Source of the DNA: Clostridiales bacterium
Lineage (GTDB): Bacteria > Bacillota > Clostridia > Oscillospirales > Oscillospiraceae
Assembly (NCBI GenBank): GCA_021205455.1
Contig: JAJPXL010000001.1
Coordinates: forward strand, 1 to 57,686
Reading direction: 5' to 3'
Length of the DNA stretch: 57,686 nucleotides
Notes under the pieces: model-generated
What the model saw: the letters and a program-made list of their open reading frames with translations, nothing else
Told to the model about the DNA's origin: nothing
Database searches by the model: none
Part shown: piece by piece, positions 17,001-25,833 of the stretch
Position numbering within the stretch: the first letter of the stretch is position 1
How the letters are laid out: every line of letters starts with the position of its first letter
Translations under genes and position numbers: made by a program

Positions 17001-17885
17001 ATGGTATTACCAAAATTTGAATACCTGACCCCCAACACGCTGGAAGAAGCGACGATGCTGCTTTCCGAGCTGGGTTCAGGTGCGAAAATCATGGCCGGAG
17101 GAACTGACATCATCCCGCCCATGCGGGACAAGGTGCTGAAAGCCGACTATCTCATCGACATCAAGCACATCCCCGGCCTGGAGTACATCACCTACGACGA
17201 AGCGGAGGGCCTGAAAATCGGCGCGCTGACCAAGCTGTACGATATTCAGACCTCCAAGCTGGTCAAGGAGAAGAACCCCTCCGTGGCCCAGGCCGCCAAG
17301 TATGTGGCCTCCACCCAGATTCGCAACAAGGGCACCATGGTGGGCAACATTTGCAACGCCTCCCCGTCCTGCGACACCGCCCCCATCCTGATTGCCCAGA
17401 ACGCGGCGGTGCAGGTACACGGCCCGGAAAATGACCGGGTCATTCCCGCCGGTTCCTTCTTCAAGGGCGTGAAAAAGACCTGGCTGGAGCCTAACGAAAT
17501 CGTCACCGGCCTGGTCATCCCGCCCCTGGGCGAGGGCGAGTGCGCCGCCTATATCAAGCACTCCGTCCGCAAGGCCATGGACCTGGCCATCGTGGGCGTG
17601 GCGGCCTGGCTGAAGATGGACGGCGCGGTGTGCGTAGACGCCCGCATCGTCCTGGGCGCGGTGGCCATCACCCCGGTGCGGGCCCCCTCCGCTGAGAAGG
17701 TGCTGATTGGCAAGGAACTGACGGACGACGTCATCGCCGAGGCCGGCATTGCCGCCATGAGCGACTGCAAGCCCATCTCCGATGTGCGTGCGTCTGCCGA
17801 GTATCGGCACGACATGGTGCGCGTCTTTACGAAGCGGGCCGTCAAGAAGGCCCTGGAAGGCTATGGTGAGGAGGATCACATCTGA
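17001..17885 (+). CDS. Molybdenum hydroxylase FAD-binding subunit
   Basis: The 294-residue protein matches the FAD subunit (CoxM/XdhB type) of xanthine dehydrogenase-family enzymes. AGGTDIIPPM near residue 33 and RNKGTMVGNICNASP near 108 are the two FAD-binding stretches. It would pass electrons from the 2Fe-2S subunit to its acceptor. The ATG at 17001 follows AGGAGG; an upstream in-frame start at 16962 lacks one. There is no extra 4Fe-4S insert as in 4-hydroxybenzoyl-CoA reductase. The stop overlaps the next start (TGATG). Confidence 0.95.
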   Translation: MVLPKFEYLTPNTLEEATMLLSELGSGAKIMAGGTDIIPPMRDKVLKADYLIDIKHIPGLEYITYDEAEGLKIGALTKLYDIQTSKLVKEKNPSVAQAAKYVASTQIRNKGTMVGNICNASPSCDTAPILIAQNAAVQVHGPENDRVIPAGSFFKGVKKTWLEPNEIVTGLVIPPLGEGECAAYIKHSVRKAMDLAIVGVAAWLKMDGAVCVDARIVLGAVAITPVRAPSAEKVLIGKELTDDVIAEAGIAAMSDCKPISDVRASAEYRHDMVRVFTKRAVKKALEGYGEEDHI

Positions 17886-18379
17886 TGAAGAAGATTTTGA
17901 GCTTTACGCTGAACGGGGAGCCGGTGCAGGTCATCTGCGAGGATAACCGCTCCCTGCTGGATTTGATTCGGGACGATTTGGGTCTGACCGGCACCAAAAA
18001 GGGCTGCGAGGAGGCGGAGTGCGGCGCCTGCACCGTCATGATCGACGGCCGCCCGGTGAACAGCTGCGCCACCCTGGCCCGTGAGGTGGAGGGCTGCGAC
18101 GTGGTCACGGTGGAGGGCATCGCCCAGAACGGGATGCTCCACCCGATTCAGAAGCAGTTCATTGAGAAGTGGGCCTTCCAGTGCGGCTACTGCACGCCGG
18201 GCATGATCATGTCCGCCAAGGCGCTGCTGGACAAGAATCCCCACCCCACCGAGCTGGAGATTCGGGAGGCCATCGAGGGGAACCTGTGCCGCTGCACCGG
18301 CTACGTCAAAATCGTCGAGGCAATCAAGGCCGCTTCCGAAGAAATGGAACAGGAAGGATGGGGTGAAAACGTACAATGA
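17885..18379 (+). CDS. Molybdenum hydroxylase [2Fe-2S] subunit
   Basis: The 164-residue small subunit carries two 2Fe-2S clusters that link the molybdenum site to FAD. Cys41, Cys46, Cys49 and Cys61 form the plant-ferredoxin-type cluster ([11 protein letters not shown]), and Cys100, Cys103, Cys135 and Cys137 form the second (CGYCTPG .. CRCTGY). All eight ligands are present, so the protein looks functional. It overlaps both neighbours, by one and four bases, as expected for fixed subunit ratios. Confidence 0.97.
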   Translation: MKKILSFTLNGEPVQVICEDNRSLLDLIRDDLGLTGTKKGCEEAECGACTVMIDGRPVNSCATLAREVEGCDVVTVEGIAQNGMLHPIQKQFIEKWAFQCGYCTPGMIMSAKALLDKNPHPTELEIREAIEGNLCRCTGYVKIVEAIKAASEEMEQEGWGENVQ

Positions 18380-20745
18380 ACAGATTTGCCGATAAAGAAT
18401 ACTTCCGCAAGCCGGAGGACTTCCGTTTAATCAGCTCCACCGAAAGCAAATACACCCATGTGGACGCCTATGAAAAGGTGACCGGCAAGGCAAAGTACGC
18501 CGGCGACTTCATGGCCCCCGATATGCTGGTGGCCAAGGTGAAGCACAGCCCCTATGCCAGAGCGAAGATTCTGTCCATCGACACCAGCCGCGCCGAGGCC
18601 ATGCCCGGCGTGAAGGGCGTCCTGACGGGGAAGGACTTCCCCGTCCGCATCACGGAGGACATTGAGATCCTCTGCCAGGGGCAGGTCCGCATGGTGGGCG
18701 ACCCCGTGGTGGCCGTCTGCGCCATCGATGAGGAGACCGCCGAGAACGCCCTGGATCTGATCGACGTGGAATACGAGCCCATGCAGGCCGTCCTCGACCC
18801 CTTGGAGGCGCTGAAGGACGGCGCGCCCGACGTGCAGGGCTACGGCTATGACAACCACAACATCGGCCCCACCTGCCACCAGGTAGGCACCAACGACGGC
18901 AAGGACATCGACGAGGAGTTCGCCAAGGCGGCCTATGTGCAGCACGCGGACTTCAAGACCCACCGCATTCAGCACGCCCCCATCGAGCCCCACGCCACCT
19001 TCGCCAGCTACGACCCGGAGAAGGACGAGTGGACGGTGTACCAGTCCACTACCATGAGCTTTGGCGACCAGTTCTGGCTGGCCCACGGCTTCCAGAAGGA
19101 CGTCAGCCACTTCCATGTGATTCGCCCCTATGTGGGCGGCGCGTTCGGCAGCAAGTCCAACTGGCCCTATTCCGAGTTCATCGCCTGCGAGTTCGCCCGG
19201 CGCACCCTGCGCCCGGTCCGCTTCGTCCAGACCCGGGAAGAGGAGTTCCAGACCATGCACGGCCGTCACCCCTTCCTGATTCACATCGACACCGCCTTTG
19301 ACGAAAACGGCAAAATCCTGGCCAAGAAGGCCGACCAGATTCTGGACGGCGGCGCTTACGGTGTCAGCCACTCCCAGTTCGCCGCGGTGAACCTGAGCGC
19401 GTTGTGGTGCGCCTTCCCTTATAAAATCGACGCCATCAACTTCCGCTCCCGCCGCGTCCTGACCAACACCGCAGAGGGCGGCGCCATGCGGGGCTACACC
19501 GCCTGCCAGGTGCAGTTCGCCCACGACCTGAATATGCAGTACGCCTCGGAGGCCATGGGCATCGACCCCATTGAGTTCCGGAAAATCAGCGCCATGGAGC
19601 CGGGCTATCACTCCCCCGCCGGTCTGGTCGTCACCAGCTGCGCCTTCAAGCAGACGCTGGACGACGCCGCCGAGTTTATGCACTGGGAGGAGCGGAAGCA
19701 CACCATGAAGCGGGGCGAGGGCATCGGCTTCGCCGGCACCGCGTTCGTCTCCGGCACCGCCTCCCCGGTGCTGGACTCCCCCAACCAGGCGCAGACCAAC
19801 GCCACGGTGCGGGTAGACCTCCACGGTGTCGTCTCCCTGTACTCCAACTGCCATGACAACGGCCAGGGCGCGGACACCGTCATGACCGCCATCGTGGCCG
19901 AGGAGCTGGGCCTCGACATGAACGAGGTCAAGCTGATTCAGCCCTCCACCTTTGACGCGGGCTACGACTCCGGCGCTTACGGCAGCCGCGTCACCTTCCT
20001 GGGCGGCAACGCGGTGCGCCGCGCCGCCGTGGACGCCAAGCGTCAGGTGCTGGAGGTCATCGGCGCGAAGTGGAGCGTGGAACCCCACCTGCTGGACATC
20101 GTGGACCACAAGGTCATCTGCCGCGACCTGGGCAAGACCAACCTGGAGATGTCCTGGAAGGACGCCGTCTACGCCACCATGACCACCAAGGGCGGCGACG
20201 AGGTCGTCGGCATCGGCTCCTACTATCACCGCACCAACAACCAGCAGTTCCAGGGCAAGCCCTCCAACTATGCCCCCTCCTACGTCTTCTCTACCGGCGC
20301 TTGCCATTTGACGGTGGATGAGGAGACCGGCCAAATCGACATTGACGAGTTCTTCTTCGCCCACGACTGCGGCCGCGCCCTGAACAAGCGGGCCGTGGAG
20401 GCCCAGTTGGAAGGCTCCATCTACTCCGGCCTGGGCTACGCGGTCTATGAGGAGCTGAAGCTGAAGGACGGCCGTATGCTGAACCCCAACTTCCGGGATT
20501 ACCGCATGGTCACCGCGCTGGATATGCCCCACATCACCACCAAGTTCGACTATCCCCCCGACCCCGAAGGCCCCTTCGGCGCGAAGGAGTGCGGCGAAGG
20601 CACCACCGCCCCCATTGCGCCGGCCATCGCCAACGCCATCCACATGGCCACCGGCCTGCACATCACCGAGCTGCCTCTGGACCCCGAGCGCATCTGGCGG
20701 CTCCTCCAGCAGCAGAAGGCCGAGCAGGCGGCTGCAAACGCATAA
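18376..20745 (+). CDS. Molybdenum hydroxylase large (molybdopterin-binding) subunit
   Basis: The 789-residue subunit holds the molybdenum cofactor and active site. YVGGAFGSK near residue 250, AMRGYTACQVQFAHD near 375, HDNGQGADTV near 492, YGSRVTFLGGNAV near 535 and GPFGAKECGEGT near 733 follow the order of the xanthine dehydrogenase/aldehyde oxidase family; the last contains the conserved active-site Glu. The reaction is hydroxylation of a heterocycle or aldehyde with water as oxygen source. The residues around the substrate pocket do not match those I know for xanthine dehydrogenase well enough to name a substrate. No in-frame TGA suggests selenocysteine. Confidence 0.93.
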   Translation: MNRFADKEYFRKPEDFRLISSTESKYTHVDAYEKVTGKAKYAGDFMAPDMLVAKVKHSPYARAKILSIDTSRAEAMPGVKGVLTGKDFPVRITEDIEILCQGQVRMVGDPVVAVCAIDEETAENALDLIDVEYEPMQAVLDPLEALKDGAPDVQGYGYDNHNIGPTCHQVGTNDGKDIDEEFAKAAYVQHADFKTHRIQHAPIEPHATFASYDPEKDEWTVYQSTTMSFGDQFWLAHGFQKDVSHFHVIRPYVGGAFGSKSNWPYSEFIACEFARRTLRPVRFVQTREEEFQTMHGRHPFLIHIDTAFDENGKILAKKADQILDGGAYGVSHSQFAAVNLSALWCAFPYKIDAINFRSRRVLTNTAEGGAMRGYTACQVQFAHDLNMQYASEAMGIDPIEFRKISAMEPGYHSPAGLVVTSCAFKQTLDDAAEFMHWEERKHTMKRGEGIGFAGTAFVSGTASPVLDSPNQAQTNATVRVDLHGVVSLYSNCHDNGQGADTVMTAIVAEELGLDMNEVKLIQPSTFDAGYDSGAYGSRVTFLGGNAVRRAAVDAKRQVLEVIGAKWSVEPHLLDIVDHKVICRDLGKTNLEMSWKDAVYATMTTKGGDEVVGIGSYYHRTNNQQFQGKPSNYAPSYVFSTGACHLTVDEETGQIDIDEFFFAHDCGRALNKRAVEAQLEGSIYSGLGYAVYEELKLKDGRMLNPNFRDYRMVTALDMPHITTKFDYPPDPEGPFGAKECGEGTTAPIAPAIANAIHMATGLHITELPLDPERIWRLLQQQKAEQAAANA

Positions 20746-20760
20746 GAACGGCATAACGGC

Positions 20761-20797
20761 AAACGTTCCGCAGGGGATGCACCCTTGCGGAACGTTT
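20761..20797 (+). terminator. Long hairpin after the large subunit gene
   Basis: A 12-bp perfect stem (AAACGTTCCGCA / TGCGGAACGTTT) with an inner GGG/CCC pair begins 15 bases after the stop codon. Only three T follow, so it is likely a partial terminator or an mRNA stabiliser that lowers expression of the membrane protein downstream. Confidence 0.5.
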
Positions 20798-20831
20798 CCC
20801 ATGGTTACGATTCGAAACAGGAGAACGCAAA

Positions 20832-21341
20832 ATGTCGGAAGCTAGAAAAAACGATCTGATTTACACCATTATCGGCGTTGCCATCATGGTGCCGATTATG
20901 ACGACGTTCAACAAGTACCTGGTCTATTCCCAGTGGATGGAATATCCTCTCACCACGCCTGCCTTCTGGCAGCAGGTAGGCATCGGCATCTGCCAGCGCC
21001 TGCCGGTGGTCTTCCCGCTGCAATTCTTCGTGGTGCAGAACTATGCCGCAAGAAAGACGGAAGAACACACCCACCCGGACGACAGCTGGGTGGTCAAGTC
21101 CATCATCCGCGTCGGCTTTTCCATCCTGATTCTGTGCCCTGTGCTGAGCCTGTACTCCAACCTGATTCTGGTGATAGAGGGCAACATCACCAGCGTGGCA
21201 GGGTTTATCAACAACTGGATTCCCAAGATGGTGCAGAACTGGTGCTTTGCCTACTTCGCCCAGGTGTTTGTGGCGGGGCCGCTGAATAAGCACCTGTTCG
21301 GCCTCTACATGAAGCATAAGATGGCGAAAGCAGCGAAGTGA
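20832..21341 (+). CDS. Small integral membrane protein, DUF2798-like
   Basis: The 169-residue product has about four hydrophobic helices, near residues 10-28, 48-68, 96-118 and 130-152, joined by short charged loops. The layout and MVPIMTTFNK-type first helix resemble DUF2798 proteins, with low certainty. CAGGAG precedes the ATG. It follows the hydroxylase genes after 86 bases and ends at a strong terminator, so it belongs to the same transcript. It might anchor the enzyme, act as transporter for its substrate or have another role; none of these can be shown. Confidence 0.7.
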   Translation: MSEARKNDLIYTIIGVAIMVPIMTTFNKYLVYSQWMEYPLTTPAFWQQVGIGICQRLPVVFPLQFFVVQNYAARKTEEHTHPDDSWVVKSIIRVGFSILILCPVLSLYSNLILVIEGNITSVAGFINNWIPKMVQNWCFAYFAQVFVAGPLNKHLFGLYMKHKMAKAAK

Positions 21342-21366
21342 CACCTCCCTCGCAATATTGCCGCAA

Positions 21367-21408
21367 AAAAGCAGCGTTTCCGTTTATATGAGCGGAAACG
21401 CTGCTTTT
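21367..21408. terminator. Bidirectional terminator between convergent operons
   Basis: A 16-bp perfect stem (AAAAGCAGCGTTTCCG / CGGAAACGCTGCTTTT) with a 10-base loop is flanked by A on the left and T on the right. It can end both the plus-strand hydroxylase operon and the minus-strand molybdenum operon. Confidence 0.9.
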
Positions 21409-21416
21409 TGTTCGGT

Positions 21417-22010
21417 TTAGGGCTGCTGCCTGTGCCAGCGCAGCAGCGCCTCAAAGTCCTGGGGGGTGTCGGCATCCAGGGCGATGCCGCCGTCCGGCAC
21501 CGCTACGTCCCGGATAACGGCGCCGCTGCACTCGATGGCACCCCGCAGTCCGCCGCCACCGCTGTAGCGCTCCAACTCCGGAAGCAGCGCCATGTTCAGC
21601 ACCACAGGATGCCCTGGCTTACCCTGGTATACCGGGCGAATGAAGTCCCCTGTCTCCCGGAGCAGAGCGTCCACCGTCTCCTGGGAGACCAGGGGCACGT
21701 CCGCCGGAGAAATCAATACACGCTGGCAGCGCCCTTTTAGTGCACTTAGCCCCAGTCGGAGGGAATCCAGCTGCTGGGTGTGGGCGTATTCTGGATTGTA
21801 GACAAAGGCGACCGGAAGGCCGTACAAATGTGCCTCAATGTCCTCATGCCGGTAACCGGTGACGACCACGATGGGCTCCGCTCCGGCGGAGAACATCGTG
21901 TCATAGACGTGGCGAATCATGCTGACTCCGTCGATTTGGAGCAGCGGCTTGTACGCCCCCATACGGGAGGACAGCCCCGCCGCCAAAATGACCGCGCCGA
22001 CCTGCTGCAT
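21417..22010 (-). CDS. MocA-like nucleotidyltransferase (molybdenum cofactor cytidylyltransferase type)
   Basis: The 197-residue product begins GAVILAAGLSSRMGAYKPLL, the NTP-binding signature of the MobA/MocA family. DVPLVS is the metal-binding region and GHPVVL the later conserved loop. MocA-type enzymes attach CMP to molybdopterin for xanthine dehydrogenase-family enzymes, which fits the hydroxylase next door. A GTP-using MobA is less likely, as such hydroxylases use the cytosine dinucleotide or plain form. It is the last gene of the ten-gene operon, 12 bases after modC. Confidence 0.88.
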   Translation of the reverse strand: MQQVGAVILAAGLSSRMGAYKPLLQIDGVSMIRHVYDTMFSAGAEPIVVVTGYRHEDIEAHLYGLPVAFVYNPEYAHTQQLDSLRLGLSALKGRCQRVLISPADVPLVSQETVDALLRETGDFIRPVYQGKPGHPVVLNMALLPELERYSGGGGLRGAIECSGAVIRDVAVPDGGIALDADTPQDFEALLRWHRQQP

Positions 22011-22022
22011 GGAACATCCCTC

Positions 22023-23066
22023 CTAACTGTAAAACAGCAAAATGTTGGCGGGGGCCACCCCAAGCTCCCCCGGGTAGGGGGTGGGGATGCGGTCCTTCGG
22101 CACCCGCCACCAGACGGAGGGGCTGTCCGGCCGCTGATTGGGAAAGCGGAACTCCAGGATGAACTCAAAGGGCTCCTCCATCCCGCCCACAAAGGTCACT
22201 GGCTGCCGGTTCTGGGGTGAGCGTGGGTTGAAGTAGTGGGCGCGGATGCCGATTGCCGTCAGGCCTTCCCGGACGGGCTGGGCCGTGGTGAAGCGCACCC
22301 CCCACTCCGGCACCTCCACCTCGTACTCCCCGGCCTTCCGCGCCTCAGCGATGTTCTTGCAGCCCGTCAGGGCGGCGGCGCGGCGATCCCCGGGGTCGGC
22401 GAACAGCTTTTTCGTGTCCTGGAGGGCCAGCAGGTGCCCCTCGTCCATGACGGCGATGCGGCTGCACAGGTGGTACGCCTCGTCCCGGCTGTGGGTGACC
22501 AGCAGGACATCCTTGCCGAATTGCTTCAGCAGCTCCTGCATCTCCAGCTGAAGCCGCTCCCGCAGGTGGGAGTCCAGGGCGGAGAAGGGCTCGTCCAGCA
22601 TCAGCAGCCGGGGCTGATTCACCAGGATGCGGGCCAGCGCCACCCGCTGGGCCTGCCCGCCGGAGAGCTGGGCGGGGCGGTGGTTCACCAGCGGCTCCAG
22701 CTGGAGGAAGGACAGCATCTGCTGCAAGGCCGCCTCCCGCCTGGCTTTGTCCTTCTCGCGGTGCAGGCCGCACAGGATGTTCTGCCGCACCGTCATGTTG
22801 GGGAACAGGGCGTAGTTCTGAAAGAGGTACCCCACCTGCCGCTTCTGCGGGGGCAGGTCGATGTGCTTTTCCGAGTCGAAGAACACCGTGTCGTCCAGGA
22901 CGATGCGGCCTCTGTCCGGCCGCTCGATGCCCGCGATACACTTTAGCGTATAGCTCTTCCCGCAGCCGGACGCGCCTAGCAGCCCCAGCACGCCGCCCTC
23001 CGTCTCGAAGGATACGTCCAGGGTGAAGTCGCCAAGCTGCTTGTAAATGCTGACAGAAAGGCTCAT
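22023..23066 (-). CDS. modC: Molybdate ABC transporter ATP-binding protein
   Basis: The 347-residue ATPase drives molybdate uptake. It has Walker A GASGCGKSYTLKCI, where Tyr replaces the usual Thr/Ser-Thr pair in part, the signature LSGGQAQRVALARIL, Walker B LLMLDEPFSALD and switch VTHSRDEAY. The last 100 residues form a beta-rich extension but no clear MOP domain is seen. The start at 23066 overlaps the modB stop in ATGA form; an upstream in-frame start has no support. It stands with modA and modB, which sets the substrate assignment. Confidence 0.93.
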   Translation of the reverse strand: MSLSVSIYKQLGDFTLDVSFETEGGVLGLLGASGCGKSYTLKCIAGIERPDRGRIVLDDTVFFDSEKHIDLPPQKRQVGYLFQNYALFPNMTVRQNILCGLHREKDKARREAALQQMLSFLQLEPLVNHRPAQLSGGQAQRVALARILVNQPRLLMLDEPFSALDSHLRERLQLEMQELLKQFGKDVLLVTHSRDEAYHLCSRIAVMDEGHLLALQDTKKLFADPGDRRAAALTGCKNIAEARKAGEYEVEVPEWGVRFTTAQPVREGLTAIGIRAHYFNPRSPQNRQPVTFVGGMEEPFEFILEFRFPNQRPDSPSVWWRVPKDRIPTPYPGELGVAPANILLFYS

Positions 23067-23731
23067 TTGCGCACCACCTTCTTCTGACGGGTCTCCAGCA
23101 GGTTGACAAAGAGCAGTACCACCGTACTGATGACCACGTCGACCATCACCCACCGGAAAGCGCCGGCCTCGTCGTTGGTGCGCCAGAGCTGGTAGACGGT
23201 GGTGGCGATGGTGGCCGTCTTGCCCGGCGTGTAGCCAATCAGCATACTGGTGGCGCCGTACTCGCCCAGCGCCCGGGCGAAGGCCAGCACCACCCCCGCC
23301 AGAATCCCCTGACGGCAGGTTGGCATACGAATGTGCCAGAAAATGTAGGTGTTGGACAGCCCCAGGGTCTGGCCGGAGTAGGCCAGCGTCTCGTCAAAGC
23401 TCTCGAACGCGCCCCGGGCGGTGCGGTACATCAGGGGGAAGGCTACCACCGCCGCCGCCAGGATGCCGCCGTACCAGGTCATGACGAATTTGATGCCAAA
23501 CTGGGCCAGAAACTGCCCCAGCGGCCGCTTTGTGCCAAAGAGCAGCAACAGAAAATAGCCGCAGACAGTGGGGGGCAGCACCATGGGCAGCGTCAGCACC
23601 ACGTCCAGCAGCCCCTTCACCGCCCGGGGCAGCTTCGCCGCATAGTAGGCGAAAAAAATGCCGAGGAAAAAGACCAGCACGCAGCTGATGGCGGCAATGC
23701 GCACCGAGTTCCACAGGGGATACCAATCCAT
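23063..23731 (-). CDS. modB: Molybdate ABC transporter permease
   Basis: The 222-residue permease has five to six membrane helices and the EAA-type cytoplasmic loop LAYSGQTLGLSNTYIFWHIRMP that couples to the ATPase. LTLPMVLPPTVCGYFLLL and RALGEYGATSMLIG are strongly typical of ModB. GGAGGAGG lies upstream of the ATG. It overlaps modC by four bases. A hairpin separates it from modA. Confidence 0.94.
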   Translation of the reverse strand: MDWYPLWNSVRIAAISCVLVFFLGIFFAYYAAKLPRAVKGLLDVVLTLPMVLPPTVCGYFLLLLFGTKRPLGQFLAQFGIKFVMTWYGGILAAAVVAFPLMYRTARGAFESFDETLAYSGQTLGLSNTYIFWHIRMPTCRQGILAGVVLAFARALGEYGATSMLIGYTPGKTATIATTVYQLWRTNDEAGAFRWVMVDVVISTVVLLFVNLLETRQKKVVRK

Positions 23732-23798
23732 TTTGGCCGTTCCTCCTCCTTGTGTCAGGTTCCGGCTGTCGGCAGGGCGCCGGCTGGCCGGATAGGGC

Positions 23799-23836
23799 GC
23801 AGGCCGACCGGGGCAACATGACCCCCGTCGGCCTGC
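23799..23836 (-). terminator. Hairpin between modA and modB
   Basis: A 10-bp stem (GCAGGCCGAC / GTCGGCCTGC) extended inward by a GGGG/CCCC pairing lies 12 bases after the modA stop. No T run follows. Such hairpins often protect the binding-protein mRNA and reduce transcript into the permease genes; that role is inference. Confidence 0.5.
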
Positions 23837-23848
23837 TTGAAGGTTACA

Positions 23849-24814
23849 TTACGCGACAGGCGCGAAGCCCACGCTCTCAAAGACAGCCATGGCCTCGTCC
23901 GTGGTCAGGTAGTCCAGGAACTCCTGGGCGGCCTCCTGGTTGGCGCTGGTCTTCAGCACGGCGGCGGGATAGATGACCTGGCCGCACATATCCGCGGTGG
24001 CATAGTCCACGATCTCCAGCCCGGCGGAGTAGGCGTCGGTGCAGTAGATAACACCGCAGTCCACGCTGGCCTCAGAGACCTGGGTGGTGACTTCCTTCAC
24101 GTTGGTGCCGCAGGTGATGCAGCCCGCGTTGGCAAGCTCGTCCTCGTCCAGGCCGTAGTAGGCCAGAATCTTCTGGGTGTACTGGCCCACCGGCACGTCC
24201 TCGTTGCCCATGGCCATAAAGACGCTGCCCTCGGCCAGCTTCTCCGCCAGGTCGTCAAAGCTCTCGATACCGGCGGGGTTGCCCTCCGGCACGCAGAGGG
24301 TGACCTTGTTCTCCAGCAAGTCGATGCGGCTCTCCTCCAGCACGAAGTCCAGCCCGTCGGTGTTCACCTCGGCGTTGGCGGTGATGTCCAGCTGGTCCAT
24401 CTGCTTCTGCCCGGCGGAGATGAACAGGTCGCACTCCGCGCCCTCCTCGATTTGGGTTTTCAGGGTGCCGGAGGAGTCGAAGTTATAGGTGATGGTGACG
24501 CCCTCGTGGGCAGCCTCGTAGGTGTCCTTGATTTCGGTCAGCGTCTCCGTCATGGAGGCGGCGGCAAAGACGATCAGCTCCACCTCTTCGACCTCCTCTG
24601 CTTCTGCGTCGGCGGCGCTGCTCTCCGCACCGGCTTCGCTGGCGGCGGCGCTCTCGGCGCTGGCTTCGGAGGCGCTGGCGGCGCTGCTTTCCGCGCTGCC
24701 GGTGCTGCTGTCGCCGCTGTCACCGCTGTCGCTGCTGCTGGAGCAGGCGACTGCGCCGCAGGCCAGGGCCAGGGCCAGCAGCAGGGCAAGGGCTTTCTTC
24801 AGGTTGTGTTTCAT
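23849..24814 (-). CDS. modA: Molybdate-binding lipoprotein
   Basis: The 321-residue protein starts with a lipoprotein signal (KKALALLLALALACGAVAC) whose Cys24 is the likely lipid anchor. An acidic linker rich in Ser, Ala and Glu (about residues 25-78) follows. The binding domain begins at ELIVFAAASMTETL, the family start with the oxyanion-binding Ser, and includes FDSSGTLKTQI and CDLFISAGQKQMDQ. It captures molybdate or tungstate outside the membrane for ModBC. It is first of the transporter trio. A small hairpin lies next to its ribosome site. Confidence 0.94.
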   Translation of the reverse strand: MKHNLKKALALLLALALACGAVACSSSSDSGDSGDSSTGSAESSAASASEASAESAAASEAGAESSAADAEAEEVEEVELIVFAAASMTETLTEIKDTYEAAHEGVTITYNFDSSGTLKTQIEEGAECDLFISAGQKQMDQLDITANAEVNTDGLDFVLEESRIDLLENKVTLCVPEGNPAGIESFDDLAEKLAEGSVFMAMGNEDVPVGQYTQKILAYYGLDEDELANAGCITCGTNVKEVTTQVSEASVDCGVIYCTDAYSAGLEIVDYATADMCGQVIYPAAVLKTSANQEAAQEFLDYLTTDEAMAVFESVGFAPVA

Positions 24815-24831
24815 GGTACAACTTCTCCTTT

Positions 24832-24851
24832 CATCCCGTGTTTCAGGGATG
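24832..24851 (-). promoter_or_regulatory. Small hairpin beside the modA ribosome binding site
   Basis: A 6-bp stem (CATCCC / GGGATG) with an 8-base loop ends three bases before the AGGAG of modA. It could modulate initiation. It is too short to be called a riboswitch. Confidence 0.3.
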
Positions 24852-24896
24852 GTTTATTTTTATCGGCGTGATTTACACGCGGATAAACGAGGGGAA

Positions 24897-25829
24897 TCAA
24901 CGGGCGCAGTCCTGCACCTCATTGCGCAGCAGGCCCATGCCGTGGGGGATGGCGTCCAGAAAGACGTCCATGCTCTCCATGCAGGCCTTCGGGCTGCCCG
25001 GAAGGTTGATGATCAGCGTCTTGCCCCGAATGACGGACACCGCCCGGGACAGCATGGCGTGCTTTGTAATCGCCAGGGAGGCGGCGCGGATGGCCTCCGC
25101 GATGCCGGGAACCTGCCGGTCGGCCACGGCCAGGGTGGCTTCCGGCGTGGTGTCCCTGGGGCCAAAGCCGGTGCCGCCGGTGGTCAAAATCAGGTCCAGC
25201 TGCCGCTGGTCGGACAGGCGCATCAGCTGCCTTTTCAGGGCGGCGGGGTCGTCCGCCAGCAGAAGCTGCTCCACCACCTCGTAGCCGTTCTCTTTCAGCC
25301 GCGCCGCGATGGCGGGGCCGCTTTTGTCCTCCCGCTCACCACGGGCACCCTTATCGCTGAGGGTGATAACGGCGGCCTGCCAGGGGCGGGGCGCGGTGCG
25401 GGGGGCAATCACCATCTCATCCCCCACCGTGATGGTACCTGGCTCCAGCACACGGGCAAAGACGCCCTCCCGGGGCATGATGCAGTCGCCCATCTTTTTG
25501 TAAATCTCGCAGTGGCTGTGGCAGTCCTTCCCGATTTGGGTCATCTCCAGCAGCACGTCCCCGCACCGCAGCAGGGTGCCCACGGGGAGGGCGCGGAAGT
25601 CGAACCCCTCCACCACCAGATTCTCCCCAAACGCACCGGGAGCAACATTCGCGCCCCGCCGGTTAAAGGCTTCGATTTTGTCGGCGCTGAGCAGGCTGAC
25701 CTGGCGGTGCCAGTTGCCTGCGTGGGCGTCCCCCCGGATGCCCCAGTCCACCGCGAAGTAGCCGCTGTCCACCTTTTTCTTCTGCGTGCCGCGCACCGCG
25801 CTGGTGCAGACGGCAATCACCTTTCCCAT
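24897..25829 (-). CDS. MOSC domain fused to MogA/MoaB-type molybdopterin adenylyltransferase
   Basis: The 310-residue protein joins two domains. Residues 1-145 are a MOSC domain (GIRGDAHAG, SLLSADKIE, GENLVVEG, CHSHCEIYKKMG), a sulfur-carrier type that lacks the usual lone Cys context of large MOSC proteins but has Cys in CHSHC. Residues 150-310 are MogA/MoaB-like (AVITLSDKGARGEREDKSG, LILTTGGTGFGPRDTTPEA, LIINLPGSPKAC), which adenylates molybdopterin before metal insertion. ATG at 25829 follows TTGGAGG inside the moaA end. It sits in the cofactor operon between moaA and modA. Confidence 0.92.
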   Translation of the reverse strand: MGKVIAVCTSAVRGTQKKKVDSGYFAVDWGIRGDAHAGNWHRQVSLLSADKIEAFNRRGANVAPGAFGENLVVEGFDFRALPVGTLLRCGDVLLEMTQIGKDCHSHCEIYKKMGDCIMPREGVFARVLEPGTITVGDEMVIAPRTAPRPWQAAVITLSDKGARGEREDKSGPAIAARLKENGYEVVEQLLLADDPAALKRQLMRLSDQRQLDLILTTGGTGFGPRDTTPEATLAVADRQVPGIAEAIRAASLAITKHAMLSRAVSVIRGKTLIINLPGSPKACMESMDVFLDAIPHGMGLLRNEVQDCAR

Positions 25830-25833
25830 GACG

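Noticed and set aside
18376-20745. Selenocysteine in the hydroxylase or a selenium-dependent system
   Set aside because: There is no in-frame TGA in the large subunit and no selD, yqeB or yqeC gene in the window.
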